Source: an uncultured Candidatus Melainabacteria bacterium (GTDB lineage: Bacteria; Cyanobacteriota; Vampirovibrionia; Gastranaerophilales; Gastranaerophilaceae). Taken from it: a DNA stretch of 18,627 nucleotides. The translations under genes were made by a program, and so were the position numbers. How positions within the stretch are numbered: position 1 is the stretch's first letter; each line of letters starts with the position of its first letter. Positions 13,397 to 18,627 of the stretch are shown here, piece by piece. Where the stretch lies: the NCBI GenBank assembly GCA_934700385.1, contig CAKUXO010000026.1:1-18627 (forward strand). Reading direction: 5' to 3'. The notes below the pieces were generated by a model, which saw only the letters and a list, made by a program, of their open reading frames with translations, had not been told where the DNA came from and did not search any database.

Positions 13397-14452
13397 TTAA
13401 TTATTATTTTGACCATTTACAATGTTATCTTCAAAAGGAGTTGCGGTTTTTTGACTTTCCTCATATTCTTTAATCTCTCTTAATGCTTCAGGTAAAATAC
13501 TTTTAAATATTTCAACCAAATTAGGGTCAAATTGTTTTCCTGCGCTTTGTTCAATAACCTTAAGAGCTTCATCAGGGCTTAAACTTTTTCTATATGCCCT
13601 ATTTGAAACCATTGAGTCAAAGGCATCTGCTATAGCAATAATACGAGAACCAAGAGGAATTTCTTCACCTTTTAAGCCATAAGGATAACCGCAGCCATTA
13701 TAGTATTCATGGTGATATTTAATGATTTCAGTTATATCATAAAGTTGTTTAATATCTTCTAAAATTTTCACGCTATAATGAACGTGCATTTTAATTTTTT
13801 CATATTCTTCATCAGTTAATTTTTGGCTTTTATTTAAAATTTCTTCAGCTACACCAATCATACCGATGTCATGTAAAAGCCCTGCTAATTCAATTTTACT
13901 TACTTCTGTAGGGTTAAGAGCTAGTTTTTTAACTATTTTAAGGGCATAAAAAGCAACCCTTCTACTTCTACCTAATGTAAAAGAATCTTTAGCGTCAAGC
14001 GCTTCTATAATTGCTTTTACAGTTCCCGAGAATAAATCTTTTAAATCTGAAATTAAGTTTTCATTATCAATTTTAAGTTGATAACATTCAAGAGCTGAAT
14101 CAACGATCATTAAAAGTTCATCTGGAGTAAAAGGTTTTTTAATATAACGATAAATTTTAGCATAGTTAATAGCGTCAATTAAAATTTTAACATCAGAATA
14201 AGCAGTCACTAAAAGACGCATGGTTCTAGGTTGAATGTCATAAACTCTTTTTAAAAATTCAACCCCATCCATTAATGGCATTTTATGGTCAGATAAAATG
14301 CAATCAAATTGTTTATTCTGTAAAATCTCTAGGGCTTCAATTGCGCTATGAGCCTTTGTTATATTATATTTTGAGCGGAGAGTTCTATATAATAAAGCTA
14401 AATTATCTTCTTCATCATCCACAATTAAAATATTATATTTGTGTTGTTCCAT
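13397..14452 (-). CDS. Response regulator with REC and HD-GYP domains
   Basis: The 351-residue protein joins a receiver (residues 5-120) to a c-di-GMP phosphodiesterase of HD-GYP type (about 140-325). The receiver has the acidic pair D12/D13, phosphoacceptor D55 (LSDHKMPLMDG), T83 and K106. The output domain has H194-D195 (LLHDIGMIG), H247-H248 and G255-Y256-P257 (YYNGCGYPYG), the metal-binding and signature residues of active enzymes. The frame opens at a TTG (14461), but GGAG lies nine bases before the ATG at 14452, so I use that. It overlaps the 3' end of the histidine kinase gene by 20 bases, pointing to translational coupling and to a cognate pair. It should lower c-di-GMP when phosphorylated, or when relieved; the direction is unknown. 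Confidence 0.93.
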   Translation of the reverse strand: MEQHKYNILIVDDEEDNLALLYRTLRSKYNITKAHSAIEALEILQNKQFDCILSDHKMPLMDGVEFLKRVYDIQPRTMRLLVTAYSDVKILIDAINYAKIYRYIKKPFTPDELLMIVDSALECYQLKIDNENLISDLKDLFSGTVKAIIEALDAKDSFTLGRSRRVAFYALKIVKKLALNPTEVSKIELAGLLHDIGMIGVAEEILNKSQKLTDEEYEKIKMHVHYSVKILEDIKQLYDITEIIKYHHEYYNGCGYPYGLKGEEIPLGSRIIAIADAFDSMVSNRAYRKSLSPDEALKVIEQSAGKQFDPNLVEIFKSILPEALREIKEYEESQKTATPFEDNIVNGQNNN

Positions 14453-16094
14453 CAGTTTCAACTCCGTTTTCAGCTCTTAAATCGCTAATAATTTGTTCTT
14501 CCATCGTTTGTTCTTTTTGTTCATGGTTAATTGGTAGTGTTATTGTGAATTTTGTTCCAACACCAACTTTTGATTCAACTTCAATTGTACCATGGTGATC
14601 GTTAATAACTCTGTATGAAATACTCATGCCAAGCCCTGTGCCTTTTCCAACAGGTTTTGTTGTAAAGAATGGGTCAAAAACTTTTTTAAGATTTTCTTCA
14701 GGAATTCCGGCACCTGTATCAATAAATTCAATTTTAACTTTATCATGAACTTTATAAGTATTAATTGTTAAAGTACCTTCACCTTTAATGGCGTCTTGAG
14801 CGTTATCTAAAATATTCATGAAAACTTGATTTAATTGACCGCCATAAGCCTCGATTTTAGGCGTATCAGGAGAATAATTTTTAATAACCGTAATTCTATT
14901 TTTATATTTATTATTTAAAATGTTTAAAGTTGTATCAATTTCTTTTGGAATATCAAACTGAGTTAAAACCATTTCTTCCATACGAGAGAAATTCTTTAAA
15001 TCTAAAACGATGTTTTTAGTTCTTTGAGTACCTTCCATGCAGCTTTTAATTAAGTCCTTGATATCTGTTCTTAAGAAATCAAGGTCGATATCTTGTTTTA
15101 GGGTTTCAATTTTTTCTTTAATATCAGCTGGGAAATTGATGTTGTTTTCTTCATATAAATCAATTAATTTTAATAAGTCATCAACATAATTTTGAAGAAT
15201 GATAATGTTCCCATGGATAAAGTTAATTGGGTTATTGATTTCATGAGCAATACCAGCAACTAATTCACCAAGTGAGCGCATTTTTTCAGAATGTACCATC
15301 ATCGCTTGAGTTTCTTGAAGTTTATAATTAGCAGCTTCAAGGGCAATTGTTCTTTCTTGAACTTTTAATTCTAAGGAAGAATAAAGCTCATTTAATTGAA
15401 AACCCATTTCGTTATATGAATAAATTAAATCGTTTATTTCTGTAAAATTAGAATTTTCTATTTTAACATTAAAGTTTCCATCTGTAATTTCTTTTGCCGC
15501 TTTTGAAAGTTTTTCAAGAGGTTTTGAAATTAAATTAGACATCAAAATACTTGCTATGACCCCAATTGCAACAAAAAGAGTTAGAATATTTACAATCATT
15601 TCAAAAAAGCCATCATAATAAATATTCATGTTATCTTTAGCAGGAATACCAAAATAAATTGTGTAATCATCAACCGTTTTAGATAACTTTTGAACGTCAG
15701 ACACAGTTCCTTTAAGGCTTTCATCGTCTTCATTCATAAAAGATTCGCCTGAAATTAATTTATTATTTTTATTATCTTTAATATAAGCATAAGATAAAAG
15801 GCTATCTCGTCTTAAAATATCAATGATTTTTTCTGTTGTTTTAAAATCTTTTTTCTTAGTATCGTTAATTAAAGATTGAATAAGGATTGTTGATAAGGAA
15901 TATTTTAATTTTGAAATATCAGATTCATATTCACTTGCTAAGTTTTTAATGTTAAATATCGTATAAAAAGCAAAAAGGGTTGTTGTGATAATTATTACAA
16001 TACTCATCAAAACAGCAAAATAAATACTTAAACGTATTGTTTTAAAAGGTTTGAATAAGTTAAATGATTTTAGTTTTTCTAAAAAATTTGTCAT
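14433..16094 (-). CDS. Membrane sensor histidine kinase
   Basis: The 553-residue protein has transmembrane helix 1 (about 20-46), an external sensor of about 120 residues, transmembrane helix 2 (about 167-189), a HAMP linker (187-240) and a coiled coil (240-270). The dimerisation domain carries His284 in GELVAGIAHEINNPINF. The ATPase domain has an N-box (NILDNAQDAI, about 427-436), D459-x-G (DTGAGIP), FDPFFTTK and GKGTGLGM. The HEINNP form is typical of kinases paired with diverse output regulators. The sensor resembles no domain I can name. Its ATG overlaps the stop of the preceding gene (ATGA) and its end overlaps the REC/HD-GYP gene, so it very likely phosphorylates that protein. Confidence 0.94.
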   Translation of the reverse strand: MTNFLEKLKSFNLFKPFKTIRLSIYFAVLMSIVIIITTTLFAFYTIFNIKNLASEYESDISKLKYSLSTILIQSLINDTKKKDFKTTEKIIDILRRDSLLSYAYIKDNKNNKLISGESFMNEDDESLKGTVSDVQKLSKTVDDYTIYFGIPAKDNMNIYYDGFFEMIVNILTLFVAIGVIASILMSNLISKPLEKLSKAAKEITDGNFNVKIENSNFTEINDLIYSYNEMGFQLNELYSSLELKVQERTIALEAANYKLQETQAMMVHSEKMRSLGELVAGIAHEINNPINFIHGNIIILQNYVDDLLKLIDLYEENNINFPADIKEKIETLKQDIDLDFLRTDIKDLIKSCMEGTQRTKNIVLDLKNFSRMEEMVLTQFDIPKEIDTTLNILNNKYKNRITVIKNYSPDTPKIEAYGGQLNQVFMNILDNAQDAIKGEGTLTINTYKVHDKVKIEFIDTGAGIPEENLKKVFDPFFTTKPVGKGTGLGMSISYRVINDHHGTIEVESKVGVGTKFTITLPINHEQKEQTMEEQIISDLRAENGVETDGTTQI

Positions 16095-16429
16095 ATCATA
16101 CCGCCAAATTCATCGTTATCATCTATTTGTGTATCCATAGAAAACATGCTTGGAATTTCATAAGCCTTTTTTTCTTCTTTAATTTCGTTTTCAATAATTT
16201 TATTATCAAGTCTATCTAGAATTGTTCCAATAACAAAACCAATAAACCAAAAACAAATTGAAGCAGGAATAACAACTTTTATAAGCTCAAAAGCGCTATA
16301 TAAATCCAAAGATAGATTATTTAAAAGACACAAAATTGAAAAAGCAATAATCGACCCCGAAGAAAGCAGAGAAGAAAGAACTTTTGAATATTTAATTTTG
16401 TCATCTTTTTCTAATATTGTATCGCTCAT
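16091..16429 (-). CDS. Small membrane protein, two helices
   Basis: The 112-residue protein has two predicted transmembrane helices (about 20-40 and 46-70, including IPASICFWFIGFVIGTIL), a charged stretch (DRLDNKIIENEIKEEKK) and a short acidic tail. Both termini are probably cytoplasmic. I do not recognise a family. The ATG lies one base after the PilZ gene stop, and its own stop overlaps the kinase start by four bases, so it is embedded in the cluster. It could be a flagellar-membrane or kinase accessory protein; this is a guess from position only. Confidence 0.75.
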   Translation of the reverse strand: MSDTILEKDDKIKYSKVLSSLLSSGSIIAFSILCLLNNLSLDLYSAFELIKVVIPASICFWFIGFVIGTILDRLDNKIIENEIKEEKKAYEIPSMFSMDTQIDDNDEFGGMI

Positions 16430-16430
16430 A

Positions 16431-17039
16431 TTATTCCGCTACGTTTTGTTCTTCCATTTTCACTTTAAACGCATACTGTACAAGTACAATTCTATCCATG
16501 TTTTCAAGATTAACAAATTTTCCTGAAATTGTGTAAGAGTTATCTTTTTCTTGAATTCTAATCGGTTGTAATTCGCAACTGATATTCATATTATTTGAAA
16601 GTTTGATTTCAATTTGATAAAATTTATCTGTTTCAAGAGCTTCTTTAGCTTCAAATTTAACACCGCCAGCTGAAATATCAAAAATTCTTTTAACAAAATC
16701 AGGCGCTTTATCTTTAAAAATTAAACCGCCATGGTTTAATTCAACCCTTGAATATTCCCTTCTTTGAATAATACTATAATCTTGAGTTGTTTCAAGGGTG
16801 ATTATATCTTCTTTTCTATCTATGATTTTAGTTTCAAAATAAATTAAACCAACGACATTAACCCCAAAAACTTCAACATTTGAATTAACAGCATAGTCTT
16901 TTAAAGAGTCATTATCTAGCCCAACTATTTTTGCAACAATAGAATTATCATCAACAGATTGAATTAAAATTTCAGCCGCACTTTTAAAGTTAGCCGGTAT
17001 AATTTTAAAATCTTTTGCTGACTCTATTAGTTTTTTCAT
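16431..17039 (-). CDS. PilZ-domain c-di-GMP receptor (YcgR-like)
   Basis: The 202-residue protein has an N-terminal beta-rich domain (1-90) like the YcgR-N region and a C-terminal PilZ domain. Both c-di-GMP-binding motifs are present: R94-x3-R98 (RREYSR) and DISAGGVKF (D121-G126). YcgR-type proteins bind c-di-GMP and act on the flagellar motor, fitting the flhA neighbour 18 bp upstream. AAAGGA precedes the ATG. No membrane segment is seen. The PilZ call is firm; motor braking is inference from family and context. Confidence 0.9.
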   Translation of the reverse strand: MKKLIESAKDFKIIPANFKSAAEILIQSVDDNSIVAKIVGLDNDSLKDYAVNSNVEVFGVNVVGLIYFETKIIDRKEDIITLETTQDYSIIQRREYSRVELNHGGLIFKDKAPDFVKRIFDISAGGVKFEAKEALETDKFYQIEIKLSNNMNISCELQPIRIQEKDNSYTISGKFVNLENMDRIVLVQYAFKVKMEEQNVAE

Positions 17040-17057
17040 ATTAATTCCTTTAATCCT

Positions 17058-18627
17058 CTACATTGGCGTGGCTTTGACATTAGCTCTGATTATGCCTACC
17101 GATTTTACTTTTATATTATTCGTAACTTCATTATATGACATAATTGATATTTGTGGATATGTTCTTTCTAATAATCTTCTAAAAATCAACCTTATGGGTG
17201 AAGAACACAATATTACAGGCTGACTGCCCGTTTGTTGAATTGCTCTTTCAAGTTCAGAATTTAAATTATCCATTAATCTTTTAACAAAATCAGGACTCAA
17301 ACTTAAACTTTCGCCATCAGGATTAACACCCCTTGCTATTTCTTGTTCAACTTCTTGAGTCATATTAATAACAAGTAATTCCCCCGTTGGAGAAAGGTTT
17401 TGCATACAGATATTTCTGCCTAATGCCTCACGACACCTTTCTGTTAGATAGTTGTAATTTTTATTAACTTTATATTGTAAGCTCATTGTTTCTAAAATTG
17501 TTTTTAAATCTCTTATAGAAACTCTTTCTTTTAAAAGATTTTTCAATATTTGCTGAACATCAGCCGTTGACATTTCTTTCATTAAATCGTTAACATAAGT
17601 TTCATTAACCTCTTTTTTAAGGTTATCGATTAACTGCTGAACATCATTTCTTGTTAAAATTTCACTTGCATTTTTCTTAATTATTTCAGTTAAATGAGTT
17701 GAAATAACTGCCCCAGGAGAAAACACAGAATACCCTACAGATTCAGCATATTCAACATCTTTTTCTAAAATCCAAACTGCTTTCAAATGAAACGCAGGTT
17801 CAATTGTATTAATTCCAACGATATTAGGGTCATCTTCTCCACCCATAGAATTCATCGCAAGACTTCTATCAGGATATATTTCACCGGTTTCAGCGGAAGC
17901 ACCTTTTAATTTAATTTGATATGTATTAGGAGGCAATTGAAGATTATCTCTTACACGAATAGATGGAAGAACAATACCAAGATCAAGCGCTGTTTTTCTT
18001 CTAATTTGAGAAATTCTATCTAATAAATCGCCGCCTTTTTCAACATCTAAAAGGCTAACTAATCTGTAGCCTATTTCAATTTCAAGAGTTTCAACCGCAA
18101 GAAGTTCAAGCACACTTTCTCTTGTGGCTTTTTTCTTTTTCTTACCGAGTTTTTCAGCCTTTTTAGCTTCTTTTTGAGCAATTTGTTTATCTTTTTCTTC
18201 TTGAATTTTATCTTTATATTTTTTATAGCTATAAGCGCCCGACGCAACCGAAATTGTTAAAAACGGAATTGTTGGCATGCCAGGGACTATCCCCATTAAA
18301 AATAACAATCCGCTGATTATTCCTAATACCTTAGGATTTTGAAACATCTCACTTTTAATATCTTCAGCTAAAGATTTTTCTGAGCCTGAAGCTCTTGAAA
18401 TAATTAAACCTGTAGCAGTTGAAATTACAAGGGCAGGAATTTGAGAAACCAAACCATCCCCAACTGTTAAAATAGTATAAGTTGAAAGGGCAGTCATCGG
18501 TTGCATTTTTAATTGAACAACACCAATAATTAAGCCACCAACAATGTTAATAACCGTAATAATAATGCCGGCTGTAGCATCCCCTTTGACAAATTTAGAA
18601 GCACCATCCATAGCTCCGAAGAACGCG
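17058..18627 (-). CDS. flhA: Flagellar export apparatus protein FlhA (5' partial)
   Basis: FlhA is the export-gate component of the flagellar type III secretion system, with a membrane part and a cytoplasmic ring binding chaperone-substrate complexes. About 522 C-terminal residues are present and the gene runs off the right edge. The Met at 18611 is internal, because the codons before it read AFFGA and join MDGASKFVKGDA, a family signature. Visible parts are the last three or so transmembrane helices, including TVGDGLVSQIPALVIS; a Lys-rich linker; and the cytoplasmic domain starting near LLAVETLEIEIGY. VILCSSPIRLIFRRLLE near the end is also typical. It leads toward the PilZ, membrane protein, kinase and HD-GYP genes in one direction. 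FlhA is preferred over the virulence homologue by the signature and its neighbours. Confidence 0.95.
   Translation of the reverse strand, partial: AFFGAMDGASKFVKGDATAGIIITVINIVGGLIIGVVQLKMQPMTALSTYTILTVGDGLVSQIPALVISTATGLIISRASGSEKSLAEDIKSEMFQNPKVLGIISGLLFLMGIVPGMPTIPFLTISVASGAYSYKKYKDKIQEEKDKQIAQKEAKKAEKLGKKKKKATRESVLELLAVETLEIEIGYRLVSLLDVEKGGDLLDRISQIRRKTALDLGIVLPSIRVRDNLQLPPNTYQIKLKGASAETGEIYPDRSLAMNSMGGEDDPNIVGINTIEPAFHLKAVWILEKDVEYAESVGYSVFSPGAVISTHLTEIIKKNASEILTRNDVQQLIDNLKKEVNETYVNDLMKEMSTADVQQILKNLLKERVSIRDLKTILETMSLQYKVNKNYNYLTERCREALGRNICMQNLSPTGELLVINMTQEVEQEIARGVNPDGESLSLSPDFVKRLMDNLNSELERAIQQTGSQPVILCSSPIRLIFRRLLERTYPQISIMSYNEVTNNIKVKSVGIIRANVKATPM

Noticed and set aside
14275..14598. 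Plus-strand frame opposite the regulator and kinase genes
   Set aside because: It lies across two well-supported genes and has no start signals.
18609..18611. ATG at 18611 as the flhA start
   Set aside because: The frame continues upstream with AFFGA before MDGASKF, matching internal FlhA sequence; the gene is cut by the window edge.

Overview
The window looks like a chromosomal segment of an AT-rich, flagellated, Gram-negative-type bacterium. Non-photosynthetic gut cyanobacteria (Melainabacteria/Gastranaerophilales) are my best guess. That rests on low GC, a prepilin-type Cys-rich protein, PBS-lyase-like HEAT repeats, many short lineage-type hypotheticals and a flagellar gene together. No single marker here proves the lineage, so treat it as inference.

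Layout. Bases 1-1240 (+ strand) carry rplF (L6) and rplR (L18), ending at a strong terminator where rpsE would normally follow. From 1240 to 4957 (- strand) lie four separately spaced genes: two adjacent CxxGxxRT protein-phosphatase-like proteins, a four-loop EF-hand protein and a HEAT-repeat protein. After about 350 bp without a gene, an XRE-type regulator (-) diverges from a Cys-rich type IV pilin-like protein (+), which ends in a near-perfect terminator.

Accessory stretch, about 6770-9240. It contains a 5'-truncated 600-codon reading frame with a zinc-peptidase signature and no usable start codon. Next come two diverged copies of a repeat that also occurs at the window's first base, and a 23-bp duplicate that includes the 3' end of tRNA-Pro. 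The tRNA-Pro(GGG) gene follows, then three tandem copies of a GC-rich, RNA-like unit. This looks like an eroded integration site.

From 9286 to 12309 the genes are core housekeeping: rpsL-rpsG (-), a predicted leaderless unknown gene (+), and tgt and ndk (-, abutting). Two small + genes follow, one encoding a short exported protein.

The right end, 13397-18627 (-), is a tightly packed flagellar/signalling cluster in the order flhA (partial), PilZ protein, small membrane protein, sensor histidine kinase, REC/HD-GYP response regulator. Short or overlapping junctions suggest one transcript. It would join a flagellar export component to a c-di-GMP receptor and a c-di-GMP phosphodiesterase controlled by phosphorelay.
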